From positions 6,444,567 through 6,508,566 of the forward strand of contig NZ_CP037423.1 in assembly GCF_007754155.1 (NCBI RefSeq): DNA of 64,000 bases. The letters run 5' to 3'. Positions 36,886 through 45,634 of this stretch are shown here, piece by piece (positions within the stretch are counted from its first letter, which is position 1; every line of letters starts with the position of its first letter). The notes beneath the pieces are model-generated. The model worked only from the letters and a program-made list of their open reading frames with translations. It was not told where the DNA came from and did not search any database. This DNA is from Stieleria neptunia. GTDB taxonomy: Bacteria > Planctomycetota > Planctomycetia > Pirellulales > Pirellulaceae. A program made the position numbers and the translations under genes.

Positions 36886-38436
36886 TCAGCCTCGATCAGG
36901 TGGGGTGGAATCGTCTTGACGACGATCGGTAGATTCGGGATGGATTGGACTCGTGTCAACCGCCTTGGCCGTTTCGCCGGGCGGGGCTCCGGCCGGTTCG
37001 TCGGCCGGTTCGTCGGCAATCGGTTGTGGCGATGCATTCGGTTGCGGGGCCGTCGTGTTCGGGCCCATCCGTTTTGGCCCCAACCCAACCGGCCCCAACC
37101 CGATCGGCTCGGGCACGTGCAAGTGGAGCGCCGGGTCGGGGGCATGAACGGGTTCTTCAATCACCCACGGCCCCGCGGTTTCATCACGGACGTGTTTCAT
37201 GTAGTCACTGATCCGTCGCCTGGCGAAGGTCTCACCGCCGCGCCGCCGCATCAAGGTCGCCACCGCGGTCAGGTGGTCTCCGAAGTGCGTCAAGACGCCG
37301 CGATCGACTCGTTTGGGGCGACCGAAGATCGGCATCAACATCAAGCAAATCACGAAGCCCAAGATCGCGATGTGAAAGGTGACGAAGCTGAGCGGGAACT
37401 CGGTGAAAAATTCCGCACCGGAAGCTCGGGGAACTTCATTGCTGCGGTCGCTGATCGGCAACGAATACGATGCCGTGGCGAAGCTCACTTGCGGCGGAGC
37501 CCCGTCGGCGAAAAGTCGTTCTCGCCGGTCCACGCGCCGGGACTGAATCAACGGCGCAAACGACGCACTGATCAGCCGCTCGGCGATCGCCTGGTTTTCT
37601 GGTCGTGTCAATCCATAGTTGGTCAACAAGGATCCGCCGGCCACCACCACGACTTGCGAGTCGCCCCAGGCTTTGCTGGTGATGCGGGCCACGAGGGTAT
37701 CACCGTCTTCGGACACCACGATCGACTGGAATTCGGTTGTCGTTGACGTCGGTGTCACATTTTGTCCCATCGGCCAGACCGGCGAACCCGGCCCGACCGG
37801 TTGAAACACAACGGTCCCCTGCTGTGACTTGTTCTTGCGATCATACGCTTCCAAAACCCATTCCACGCGACGCGGATCTGGGGATTCGGCCAGACCACTC
37901 CACGCTTCATCGCGCGCCGCTTCGGTATCCGCCAACACCAATCGGGTTCGCTGCACTTTGGGCTGGATCGATAGCCAACCGTTGGACGGCAAGGCCGTTC
38001 GCAACAGTTGCCACTGGTGTTCTTTGATCAGGTTCTCGGCATATTTTCTGCGATATTCCAGCCGTTGCTGCGGTGGCGCGAGCGGTCGGGCGTCGCGATA
38101 AAACTCCGTTTCACTGCCGCTGTCGGGGACCACATAAATCAACGTCTTGTCTTTCATCCGCAACCATCGGTCCAGCCACCGCGTCGTGTTGGCTTCGATT
38201 CCCGTCGGATGTCCGGGCGTCCAGACGATCACCGAGCTGCGTTTGGATCGATCCGTCAAACGATTTAAATCACGCGTGGCAAAACCGGCGTTGCTGAATG
38301 CGTTGCGAAAGGTGGTGAATCCGTTGACGCTGCGTTTGGCGAGGATTCCAACGCTGGGTCCGTAACTGGTGCGCAGTCCGCTGTCACAACCGGCCAGGAC
38401 CAACAGCATGAGGGTCGGGAGCAGGATGCGTTTCAT
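36886..38436 (-). CDS. DUF4350-type lipoprotein
   Basis: A 516-residue protein starting with a lipoprotein signal (LMLLVLAGCDSG, Cys at residue 17). The family typically sits in MoxR operons. Readable parts are YGPSVGILAKRSVNGFTTF and TLIYVVPDSGSETEFYRDARP in the N-terminal half, and VVVVAGGSLLTNYGLTRPEN, matching the class I glutamine-amidotransferase-like DUF4350 fold. A membrane helix lies near 350-372 (FHIAILGFVICLMLMPIFG), with a Pro/Ala-rich cytoplasmic tail after residue 430. It overlaps the preceding DUF4129-like gene by ATGA, and only 3 bases separate it from moxR. Its biochemical role is unknown. Confidence 0.85.
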   Translation of the reverse strand: MKRILLPTLMLLVLAGCDSGLRTSYGPSVGILAKRSVNGFTTFRNAFSNAGFATRDLNRLTDRSKRSSVIVWTPGHPTGIEANTTRWLDRWLRMKDKTLIYVVPDSGSETEFYRDARPLAPPQQRLEYRRKYAENLIKEHQWQLLRTALPSNGWLSIQPKVQRTRLVLADTEAARDEAWSGLAESPDPRRVEWVLEAYDRKNKSQQGTVVFQPVGPGSPVWPMGQNVTPTSTTTEFQSIVVSEDGDTLVARITSKAWGDSQVVVVAGGSLLTNYGLTRPENQAIAERLISASFAPLIQSRRVDRRERLFADGAPPQVSFATASYSLPISDRSNEVPRASGAEFFTEFPLSFVTFHIAILGFVICLMLMPIFGRPKRVDRGVLTHFGDHLTAVATLMRRRGGETFARRRISDYMKHVRDETAGPWVIEEPVHAPDPALHLHVPEPIGLGPVGLGPKRMGPNTTAPQPNASPQPIADEPADEPAGAPPGETAKAVDTSPIHPESTDRRQDDSTPPDRG

Positions 38437-39392
38437 TTGCCCGCTCCGTAGGCTTGGGTAGCCGATTCCAGCATTTCATTCTGCCGCCACAGTTGTTCGA
38501 ACACGTGGGCAGAAATCTCGTGCCGGCCGAAATAAGATTGCTCGAACGCGTCGGCCGTGGCGCGCAACCAGGTGGCGATGGTGTCGTGGTGGTTCCGGGT
38601 TTCGCGAACATAACGGCCGTTCGTCTTTCCGCGACTGAGGCGTAGCAGGCCGTTGCGATCCAGCAACAACAGCTGATGGCCGAGCATCAAGATGATGGCC
38701 TGGTCAAAGCGTCCCTCGCCCATCAAACGTTCGCATTCGGTCCGCAAGTTCACATCCGTTCGCCGCAATTCGGGCGGCAAGTGCTTGATCCGTTCCAAGG
38801 TCTGTTCGTCGGGCAATCCCTTCACGTCGGCTGCGGACGCCGTCGACGTGCGGTTTTCCATTCGCAATTCCGCCCGCGAGATGGCATAGACCGTGATTCC
38901 AACGATCCCCAGCACCATCGCGGCCAGCAACACCCAGCCGAAGAGATTGCCCCAGGTCACGGAGGTGCCGAACAAACCGGTTGCCGTGGCCGCTCCAGTG
39001 GTCGTCGTGTTAGATGGTCGATCGGGCTGAGCAATCTTTTTCGGTTTGGGCAACCAACGGCTCTCGCGATGGATCGAGTCGTCTTGGCGGATTTCCAATT
39101 CGATCGGCACCAGTTGCCTGGATTGCGGGTCGTACCAGGGCGTGGAGTCCAGCGACTCGTTGACGCTCCCGTCAACCTCGATCGTCGGCGGCGGTTTCAC
39201 AGCATCGCCCGACGCCGCGAGTGCCAAAACACGGCCGTTCGGTTCGCCGTCGGCGGCAAACAAATCGACCGAAGGCGGCACCACCATTGCCAGAACGATC
39301 GCAAGCAGTCCCACCACGATTCCCGCCCGATTCGGTTGCCGCGGGTGGGGCCGACCATCTGCTGACGTTGAACGGAACAGTTTGTGTCCCAT
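38433..39392 (-). CDS. DUF4129-like membrane protein
   Basis: A 319-residue protein. The signal or anchor lies near residues 20-45 (IVVGLLAIVLAMVVPPSVDLF). A periplasmic part follows, then a membrane helix around 165-187 (LFGWVLLAAMVLGIVGITVYA), then a cytoplasmic C-terminal region of DUF4129 type (GRFDQAIILMLGHQLLLLDRNG, and LSRGKTNGRYVRETRN). The family accompanies MoxR/DUF4350 genes and is also fused to transglutaminase-like proteins elsewhere. It has no known activity of its own. Its start overlaps the upstream stop by one base and its end overlaps the next start by four, marking tight coupling. Confidence 0.8.
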   Translation of the reverse strand: MGHKLFRSTSADGRPHPRQPNRAGIVVGLLAIVLAMVVPPSVDLFAADGEPNGRVLALAASGDAVKPPPTIEVDGSVNESLDSTPWYDPQSRQLVPIELEIRQDDSIHRESRWLPKPKKIAQPDRPSNTTTTGAATATGLFGTSVTWGNLFGWVLLAAMVLGIVGITVYAISRAELRMENRTSTASAADVKGLPDEQTLERIKHLPPELRRTDVNLRTECERLMGEGRFDQAIILMLGHQLLLLDRNGLLRLSRGKTNGRYVRETRNHHDTIATWLRATADAFEQSYFGRHEISAHVFEQLWRQNEMLESATQAYGAGK

Positions 39393-40390
39393 CACGATGC
39401 GTCTCCGATTGCAGGAGCGGCGTCCAACGGGATCGGCGGCGGGACCGTTTCGATCGGCGGCTGCGCGGGAACCTTGGGCACGCCGGCTTCTTCGCCGAAT
39501 TGACGCAATGCCTCGGCCCGCACGGCCAGCTCGACGTCCCAGCCCTCCAGACGGATACGAGTATCCAGATAGGCGATCATCCGAACCACCACGCTCAACC
39601 CGCCGACCAACCAAAGCGCCAACGGATAGAGCACCAACAGCGTCACCAATCCGATATTCCAATAACCGGTCGCAATCCCACGCACCCACACCAAGCTATA
39701 GAACAGCCCGGCGAAGAGGATGGTCAGCGTGGTGGCGACCGCGATCCAGCGGCTGCCGACGTCGCTTCCGGCCGGGCGATGCAGGGCGCGTGCACGACGT
39801 CCGAGCGTGATCTCGTTGGCATTCTTGCTTCGCAGCGGACACATCTCCAACAAAATCATCTCCGGCAAAAACGGCCGCCCGGCGCGAACCACCAGCGCGA
39901 CAAAGAACAGGATCACCGGAAGCGTGATGTCGACGAAGGTGTCATAGGGTTGGAACCATCGAGCCGCGACCAGGATCATCACCGGGATCGCCAAACGCCG
40001 AATCCCCAAACAGTAAAACCAACGCCAGAATTGTTGACGCGAGATTTTGAGCGCGCTGCGCCAACTGGGTTTTTGTTCGAACACCGCTTGGCCCAAGTAA
40101 ATCGTCGTGACGACTCCCGCGGCCGGTGTTTGCAAAAACACCAGCAGCGCCATCCAGGTCGCGTAGCGGATCAATTCCCAGGTCGCTTCGGAATCATCCA
40201 AGCCGTATTGCGCTTCGGTCAATGGAATCCACGACAGCAGCAGCGCGTTGGCGACCATCCAGGGCCAGGCACCGAGCAGGAACCCGACCAACAGCATTGA
40301 CGGGTAGCGGTGCAACAGCACCAGCGCCAAGTCGCCGATTTCCGTCAAGGTTCGGACACGGACGGCCACATGGGTTTGATCAAGTTGCAT
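39392..40390 (-). CDS. Polytopic membrane protein of the MoxR operon
   Basis: A 332-residue protein with at least six hydrophobic segments (SMLLVGFLLGAWPWMVANALLL, WMALLVFLQTPAAGVVTTIYL, LAIPVMILVAARW, TLPVILFFVALVV, WIAVATTLTILFAGLFYSLVW, IGLVTLLVLYPLALWLVGGL) and a Pro-rich cytoplasmic C-terminus. I cannot name the family. GGAGACGGCG directly before the ATG gives a ribosome binding site, inside the 3' end of the SpoIIM-like gene, which it overlaps by 11 bases. The context suggests it is part of a membrane complex with the RDD and SpoIIM-like proteins. Confidence 0.78.
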   Translation of the reverse strand: MQLDQTHVAVRVRTLTEIGDLALVLLHRYPSMLLVGFLLGAWPWMVANALLLSWIPLTEAQYGLDDSEATWELIRYATWMALLVFLQTPAAGVVTTIYLGQAVFEQKPSWRSALKISRQQFWRWFYCLGIRRLAIPVMILVAARWFQPYDTFVDITLPVILFFVALVVRAGRPFLPEMILLEMCPLRSKNANEITLGRRARALHRPAGSDVGSRWIAVATTLTILFAGLFYSLVWVRGIATGYWNIGLVTLLVLYPLALWLVGGLSVVVRMIAYLDTRIRLEGWDVELAVRAEALRQFGEEAGVPKVPAQPPIETVPPPIPLDAAPAIGDAS

Positions 40391-41456
40391 CGCCGTCTCC
40401 TTCGTCCGCGGAGAGACGCGAATCGACCAGATCGGCGTACCGCGCCGTCCGCACCAACGATCCACCGTCGCTTTCGTGTCGTGGGAACCCGAGCACGACG
40501 AAATACAGCGTGATCATGCCACTGGAAAAGATCGACCAGGCCACCTTGATCAAGTAAGGCGCCCCGCTGGGTGACAAAAACCCTTCGGTGAAGGCTGCCA
40601 AGATAAACATCGTCGCGCTGGCCGCCATGACCGGCACCGAATCTCGTCCGGATTGACGGACCGAGTCGACGCGCGACAGCCCGCGGGTGTAGAACAACCC
40701 CATGCCCAATCGCAATCCCGCGCCGGCCGACAACGCGATCGCCGTCAATTCAAAGGGGCCGTGCGCGGTCACGAATTCGAAGAAATGATCGGCCCCCTCG
40801 ATCCCGTCACGCGACATGTAACCGAAGGTCGCGCCGAGGACGATGGCGTTGTAGGCGAGGGTGACCAGACAAGGAATCAGCAAAATGCCATAGGCAAAGC
40901 ACTGCAGCCCGATCCCGGTGTTGTGACGGATGTAGAACGCCGCCCGCGCGGTGTATTCTTCGGGACGGACGGCCAGCGGTTCTTTGAAAGATTCCGCCGT
41001 CCCCTCAAGCATTTTGGTGCCGCAGATCCGTTCGGCGAAACCTGGAAATTGCTCCTCGGCGGCGCCCATCACCATCGACAGCGCGAACAGCCCGAAGAAA
41101 ACCAGCGTGGCGACGCGGACGCAGCCGTCGTTAAAGATCCGCTGCGGGGCTTCGTGAAATAAGATGCGAAACCAACCGCCCGGGGCCGGGGTGTGGGTGC
41201 GATAAAGTTGATTGTGGGCGCGGGCGACCAAGCGGTGCAGATAGGTCACGGTGTTGGGCGGCAATTGGTAGGCATCGGCCAGCGCCAGATCCGCACAGGC
41301 GGCCCGATACAGCGAGGAAAACCGTGCCACGCCCGACGCCCCGCGGTGCTTGGGGCTGACCGAATCGGTGCTGCCACGCAGTTCCATGGCCTCGCACAAT
41401 CGTTCCAGTTCGGTCCAATCGACACGACGTTTTTCTAACAGCTTGGCGACGTTCAC
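40380..41456 (-). CDS. SpoIIM-like (stage II sporulation protein M) membrane protein
   Basis: A 358-residue membrane protein of the SpoIIM/DUF95 family. An N-terminal cytoplasmic helical part (1-95; YLHRLVARAHNQLYRTH) is followed by several membrane segments. The conserved family pattern is YIRHNTGIGLQCFAYGILL, then ITLAYNAIVLGATFGYM-like sequence, then the HGPFELTAIALSAGAGLRLG segment. In spore formers SpoIIM acts with other proteins in engulfment. In planctomycetes it is a regular member of the MoxR operon and its role is not known. It overlaps the RDD gene by 4 bases. Confidence 0.88.
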   Translation of the reverse strand: MNVAKLLEKRRVDWTELERLCEAMELRGSTDSVSPKHRGASGVARFSSLYRAACADLALADAYQLPPNTVTYLHRLVARAHNQLYRTHTPAPGGWFRILFHEAPQRIFNDGCVRVATLVFFGLFALSMVMGAAEEQFPGFAERICGTKMLEGTAESFKEPLAVRPEEYTARAAFYIRHNTGIGLQCFAYGILLIPCLVTLAYNAIVLGATFGYMSRDGIEGADHFFEFVTAHGPFELTAIALSAGAGLRLGMGLFYTRGLSRVDSVRQSGRDSVPVMAASATMFILAAFTEGFLSPSGAPYLIKVAWSIFSSGMITLYFVVLGFPRHESDGGSLVRTARYADLVDSRLSADEGDGDAT

Positions 41457-42622
41457 TGGCCGTCCCCCGCAGTCCGGGGTGGGTCAGTTGCCGGCGCAGC
41501 GGGCGCCCCGGTGGACGCGGGTGGCGGCGGGGGAGGATTCGCCGCCGCGCTCGACGACGGGCTGCTCCAAACGTCGCCGCGCTGCGTTGTCGGTCCCTGC
41601 GCTGTCGGTCCCTGCGTTGTCGGTCCCTGCGTTGTCGGTCCCTGCGTTGTCGGTCGCCGCTGAACGGGTTGACGCTGTGCCGGTTTGCCCAGTTCATCCG
41701 GGATGACGCTCTGCAGCGGCTCGGCCAACCCCGACGGTTTGTCGGCATCTTTGGCCAGCGGGCTGTAGCCGGCCAACGGGCCCAGGTCAGCCGGCTCGGT
41801 CATCGAATCGGCCAGGAACGTTTTGTAATAAAGCGCGTACAACAGCAAGTCGGGGTCAATGTCCTGGCGAAATTCAAACCGCTCGATCAGTGGATCGGAC
41901 AGGTTTCGAGCGACTTCGCGACGACGCGGCGGGGTCAAAAAGTGTCGCCGTTCGACATAGGTCGCCAGGGTTCGGGCCATTTTTCGTGTGACCAAGTAAT
42001 CGCCGGGAATGTAGGACGCCAACGCCGGCACCCGTGCATCGTCGACTTTGGCGATCGGCAATTGCCATTTTCGCTCGTCCACCACGACCATCGTTCCGGC
42101 CGCCAGATCCCCCAGACGCTGCATCCGCTGGGTCATCGTCATCGAGACCAATCCGATGATGCCCGTGGGGATGAAATAAATCGGCGGGACGTCGGGGTCC
42201 CAGGTGTTGATCGCCGCGACGGGCGCCAGATCCGCAATGCGAAGCAAATTGCGGAGCAACGCGCTGCGTGGCGAAACGGGGCGGCCGTCGACTTCGATCA
42301 CGCGGATGCCACAAAACCACTTCCCCACCGTGCGGCCGTTGAAATACGCCTCGCCGATCGTGCCGTAAAACCAATTGATCACAAAGATCAAGATCACGAT
42401 GAAGGCAAACGTCAGCGGCCCGTAAAACGTCGACAATGCGCTGAGCAGGCCGCCGATGATCAAAATCGCCAACCCGACCCCCAAAATCACGCCCCAGCGG
42501 ACCGCCAAATCAATCAAATACGCCGGCAAACGACGGAACGGCCCCGCCAATTGGTACTCAAAGGCGATGTTCTCCGGCGTGACCACGGCGATGGTCGTGT
42601 CGAGCGGTTGGACTGCAGCCAT
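41453..42622 (-). CDS. RDD-family membrane protein
   Basis: The first gene of the MoxR operon, 389 residues. The RDD domain spans about residues 15-165, with the motif around LIDLAVRWGVILGVG, two or three helices, and a conserved Arg/Asp-containing FNGRTVGKWFCGIRVIEVDGRPVS. The cytoplasmic C-terminal half ends in a Pro/Gln/Thr repeat (PTTQG units) encoded by a 15-base tandem repeat, then a Pro/Ala-rich tail. RDD proteins are thought to be transporters or ion-handling proteins. Function here is unknown. Confidence 0.85.
   Translation of the reverse strand: MAAVQPLDTTIAVVTPENIAFEYQLAGPFRRLPAYLIDLAVRWGVILGVGLAILIIGGLLSALSTFYGPLTFAFIVILIFVINWFYGTIGEAYFNGRTVGKWFCGIRVIEVDGRPVSPRSALLRNLLRIADLAPVAAINTWDPDVPPIYFIPTGIIGLVSMTMTQRMQRLGDLAAGTMVVVDERKWQLPIAKVDDARVPALASYIPGDYLVTRKMARTLATYVERRHFLTPPRRREVARNLSDPLIERFEFRQDIDPDLLLYALYYKTFLADSMTEPADLGPLAGYSPLAKDADKPSGLAEPLQSVIPDELGKPAQRQPVQRRPTTQGPTTQGPTTQGPTAQGPTTQRGDVWSSPSSSAAANPPPPPPASTGAPAAPATDPPRTAGDGQ
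41583..41657. repeat. 15-base tandem repeat in the RDD gene
   Basis: Five units of TGCGTTGTCGGTCCC, with one base variant in the second unit and a divergent end in the fifth. They encode PTTQG/PTAQG pentapeptides on the minus strand. In-frame unit gain or loss would change the length of the tail. Confidence 0.85.
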
Positions 42623-42965
42623 GCAATTGATTGAGAAGCGAAAACGGTCATCCCGGTGGTCCCTTGATTATCACCCCCCAAGGGCACAGGACGCAACCGT
42701 CGGCTTTTTTAAGTTCCAAGTTCCAAGTTCCAAGTTCCAGAATGGTTCGATATTTTCTTGTCAGCCATTTTCTTGTCTGCTTTTGGTTTTTCACCACGCA
42801 TTTTTCTGCCCCCCCTTTTTCTGCCAACTGACTTGGAACTTGGAACTTGGAACTTGGAACTTGGAACTTGGAACCCGAAACCTGGAACCCGAAACCTGGA
42901 ACCCGAAACCTGGAACCCGAAACCCGCCGCCCCCGCTCGGCTCCGGCTTTGCTAAACTCTCCGCC
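42623..42965. other. Intergenic region with heptamer repeat arrays
   Basis: This is the shared upstream region of the divergent RDD and transporter genes. Besides the repeats at 42711-42738 and 42831-42925, it holds a T-rich middle part (42745-42825). I see no small gene. Reading frames crossing it give repetitive products only. Confidence 0.5.
42711..42925. repeat. Opposed AAGTTCC / GGAACTT heptamer arrays
   Basis: Four AAGTTCC units (42711-42738) face six ACTTGGA units (42831-42872) across a T-rich spacer of about 90 bases, so the two arrays are complementary and could pair. The second array continues into a 14-base repeat of CCCGAAACCTGGAA type to about 42925. The arrays lie just upstream of the transporter start. 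Confidence 0.85.
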
Positions 42966-44498
42966 ATGATCAAAGACCAAAGTGAAATCATTTCCCCTCC
43001 GACCTCGTTTGGGCGGATCTTATTGGCGGTAGGGCCGGGGCTGATCGTGGCGGGGTCGATTGTCGGCAGCGGCGAATTGATCGCCACGACCAAGACGGGG
43101 GCCGAAGCGGGATTCAGTCTGTTGTGGCTGATCGTGATCGGCTGCGTGATCAAGGTGTTTGCGCAAATCGAATTCGGTCGCTACGCGCTGATCAGCGGCA
43201 AGACCACCCTGGTGGCGCTCGACGAAGTGCCGGGGCCGCGGATCAAGGGGCGTGGGAATTGGTTGGTCTGGTACTGGTTGATCATGTGGTTGGCCAGCAT
43301 TTCACAATTGGGCGGCATCGTCGGCGGGGTCGGCCAGGCGCTGTCGATCAGCGCCCCGCTGACGGGTCAAGGCGTCGCGTACAACGAGGCCGCCGATGCG
43401 GAACAATTGGCCCGTTTTGACGCGTTTCGAGCGGCGCATGACCGTGGTGAATCGGAGTTCGAGGTGTCGACGCCGAATACCTGGGCCAGCTACGACGCCA
43501 CCTATCCTCCGGCGACCGCGGACGAACACCTGCATCCCCATGACACGGCGATCTGGGCCATCCTCATCTCGTTGATCACCAGCGTGATCCTGGTCGTGGG
43601 GCGTTACAACCTGATTCAATCCTTCTCCACCGCGCTGGTGGCGTCGTTCACGCTGTTGGTCGTTGTCAACGTTTACTGGCTGCAAAGCGAAGCCGAATTC
43701 GCCTTCAGCGCCAAAGAGTTTCTTTCCGGATTGATGTTTTCGTTTCCGGAGAAGACGGCGGGGATCAGCCCGATTCGCACCGCGCTGGCGACGTTCGGGA
43801 TCATCGGCGTCGGCGCCGCCGAACTGATCACGTACCCGTACTGGTGCCTGGAAAAAGGGTACGGGAAATTCACCGGCAAGAACGATGGCAGCCAGGCGTG
43901 GAAACAGCGTGCGGCCGGATGGATGCGGGTGATGCATGTCGATGCTTGGGGGGCGATGCTGATCTACACCTTCGCCACCGTCGCGTTCTTCCTGCTGGGC
44001 GCTTCGGTCCTGCATCGCATCGGGTTGAACCCCGAGAAAGGCGACATGGTGCGGACCTTGGCGGTGATGTTTCAACCGGTTTTCTCGGAATGGGCCGCCA
44101 CGGTGTTTTTGTTCGGTGCCCTGGCGGTGCTGTATTCCACGTTCTTTGTCGCCAACGCGTCCCACGCCAGAACGTTTTCCGACGCGCTCCGCGTGATCGG
44201 CTTGATCGCCCACGACGAACAAACGCGAGACCGATGGATCCGGATCCTCAGCGGCGTGTTCCCGGTCCTGTGCGTGGTCATCTTCATCGCCTTTCCCGCA
44301 CCGGCGCAACTGGTTTTGATCAGCGGGATCGCGCAGGGCATCATGTTGCCGATGCTGGCGGGGGCGGCACTGTTTTTCCGTTACAAACGATCGGTGGACG
44401 GTTTAGAACCGAACAAGATTTGGGACGTGTTCCTGTGGCTGTCCGCCGCGGCGATGCTGGTCACCGGCGGCTGGACGGTGTTTGCCGTTTTGTCGTAG
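42966..44498 (+). CDS. Nramp-related membrane transporter with altered metal motifs
   Basis: A 510-residue polytopic inner-membrane protein with the general pattern of the Nramp/LeuT-fold family (GPGLIVAGSIVGSGELIATT in helix 1, IEFGRYALISGKTTL, LTSVILVVGRYN-like later helices). The canonical helix-1 DPGN reads GSGE here. Helix 6, usually with MPH, reads GVGAAELITYPYWCLEKG, so the usual transition-metal ligands are not seen. An extra polar loop of about 70 residues (about 120-190; NEAADAEQLARFDAFRAAHD) is inserted between helices. I infer that the substrate may not be Mn or Fe. The start is the ATG just before MIKDQSEII. The frame continues upstream into repeats. Confidence 0.82.
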   Translation: MIKDQSEIISPPTSFGRILLAVGPGLIVAGSIVGSGELIATTKTGAEAGFSLLWLIVIGCVIKVFAQIEFGRYALISGKTTLVALDEVPGPRIKGRGNWLVWYWLIMWLASISQLGGIVGGVGQALSISAPLTGQGVAYNEAADAEQLARFDAFRAAHDRGESEFEVSTPNTWASYDATYPPATADEHLHPHDTAIWAILISLITSVILVVGRYNLIQSFSTALVASFTLLVVVNVYWLQSEAEFAFSAKEFLSGLMFSFPEKTAGISPIRTALATFGIIGVGAAELITYPYWCLEKGYGKFTGKNDGSQAWKQRAAGWMRVMHVDAWGAMLIYTFATVAFFLLGASVLHRIGLNPEKGDMVRTLAVMFQPVFSEWAATVFLFGALAVLYSTFFVANASHARTFSDALRVIGLIAHDEQTRDRWIRILSGVFPVLCVVIFIAFPAPAQLVLISGIAQGIMLPMLAGAALFFRYKRSVDGLEPNKIWDVFLWLSAAAMLVTGGWTVFAVLS

Positions 44499-44529
44499 CG
44501 ACCCGTGGTGGCGGTGGCGTGCCAGCCTG

Positions 44530-45630
44530 TCAAGATTCCGATCCCGGGCCGGACATCGATTCCACCTTCAGGATCACGTCGCGAAGTCGCCGGTAGCAGT
44601 GATCGCGAGTGAATTCACGTTCCATCGTTTCCAATCCGGCGCGGGCGATCCGCCGGCGGAACGGCACGTCTTGAATCAATCGACTCAGCGCGTCGGACCA
44701 TTGTTGGTCGTTTCCGGCCAACACACCGTTGTCGCCGTCTCGGATCAACGTTTCATTTTCCCCCAGGCGCTGGCCGATCACGGCGGCTTCGCCAGACATG
44801 TACACCTTGGTCTTGAGGGTTCCCCGATACAGTGATTCCGCAACGTTGAACATGGGGAAAATGCCGATGTCCATCGCGAGCACTTCCTTGACCATCGTTT
44901 GTTGGTCGTACGACGGCAGCACGCTGTAACGCACGTTTTCGAAACGGGGAATCCGATCGGGATCCGCGCCGACCAATCGCAAATGGACATCGGGGTGTCG
45001 CGAAAAACACTCCTCCAGCGGTTCAAAGATTCGGTACAGGGCATCGGCGGTGTACTTGCCTCCGATCCAGCCGATGCGGCATTGGCGTTGATCGCGTTGG
45101 ATCGACGCGCGCAACGGATCGAACACGTCCAACTGCGGCCCATCGGGAACGACGACGACGTTGGGGCAGTGTTTGCGTGTGTATTGCGCGGTGTATTCGT
45201 TTTCGCAGATCACCGCGTCGGAGGTCGCAAGCATTTCGTGGATGTGTTGCCATCCCTGGGCTTGAAAACAGGGCAGCCAGAGCGCGTCGATCAGGTCGGT
45301 GATCAGGCGTGTCCGGGGCAGATCCGCCAAACGCTGATGCAGCGACCACGAGGGGACCGTCATCATCATCACGACGTCGCATTGGCGTGCGATGTCCACG
45401 ATCTGCGATTCACGTCGGCGGATGATTGCCGATTCGGCTGCAATCGCCGGCCGCCGCAGACTCGGACGCCACGGCCAACGTTTCATCACCGCATTCATCG
45501 GCTCACTGGTCCGGCCGATGAACGTGGCCTCCAATTCCGTGTCGCGCTGGAAACACTCACGGAACTGCAACGCCCGAACCGTGGTGCTCGGTGTTTCCAG
45601 TGATTCGTAAACGAGCAGTACTTTCTTCAA
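44530..45630 (-). CDS. Glycosyltransferase (GT4-like)
   Basis: A 366-residue cytoplasmic enzyme with a GT-B style layout. The N-terminal half begins KKVLLVYESLETPSTTVRA, and the C-terminal half contains the nucleotide-sugar side (CRIGWIGGKYTADALY, then DIGIFPMFNVAESLYRGTLKTKVYMSGEAAVI, with Glu/Lys positions like those of GT4). It shows IRDGDNGVLAGNDQQWSDAL near the end, typical of GT4 proteins. The donor and acceptor sugars are unknown. It ends the leftward glycan operon and starts 4 bases after the DegT aminotransferase stop. Confidence 0.85.
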   Translation of the reverse strand: MKKVLLVYESLETPSTTVRALQFRECFQRDTELEATFIGRTSEPMNAVMKRWPWRPSLRRPAIAAESAIIRRRESQIVDIARQCDVVMMMTVPSWSLHQRLADLPRTRLITDLIDALWLPCFQAQGWQHIHEMLATSDAVICENEYTAQYTRKHCPNVVVVPDGPQLDVFDPLRASIQRDQRQCRIGWIGGKYTADALYRIFEPLEECFSRHPDVHLRLVGADPDRIPRFENVRYSVLPSYDQQTMVKEVLAMDIGIFPMFNVAESLYRGTLKTKVYMSGEAAVIGQRLGENETLIRDGDNGVLAGNDQQWSDALSRLIQDVPFRRRIARAGLETMEREFTRDHCYRRLRDVILKVESMSGPGSES

Positions 45631-45634
45631 CGCT

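Noticed and set aside
42456..42965. Upstream extension of the transporter reading frame
   Set aside because: It passes through the heptamer arrays and the 5' end of the RDD gene. The transporter fold begins at the later ATG.
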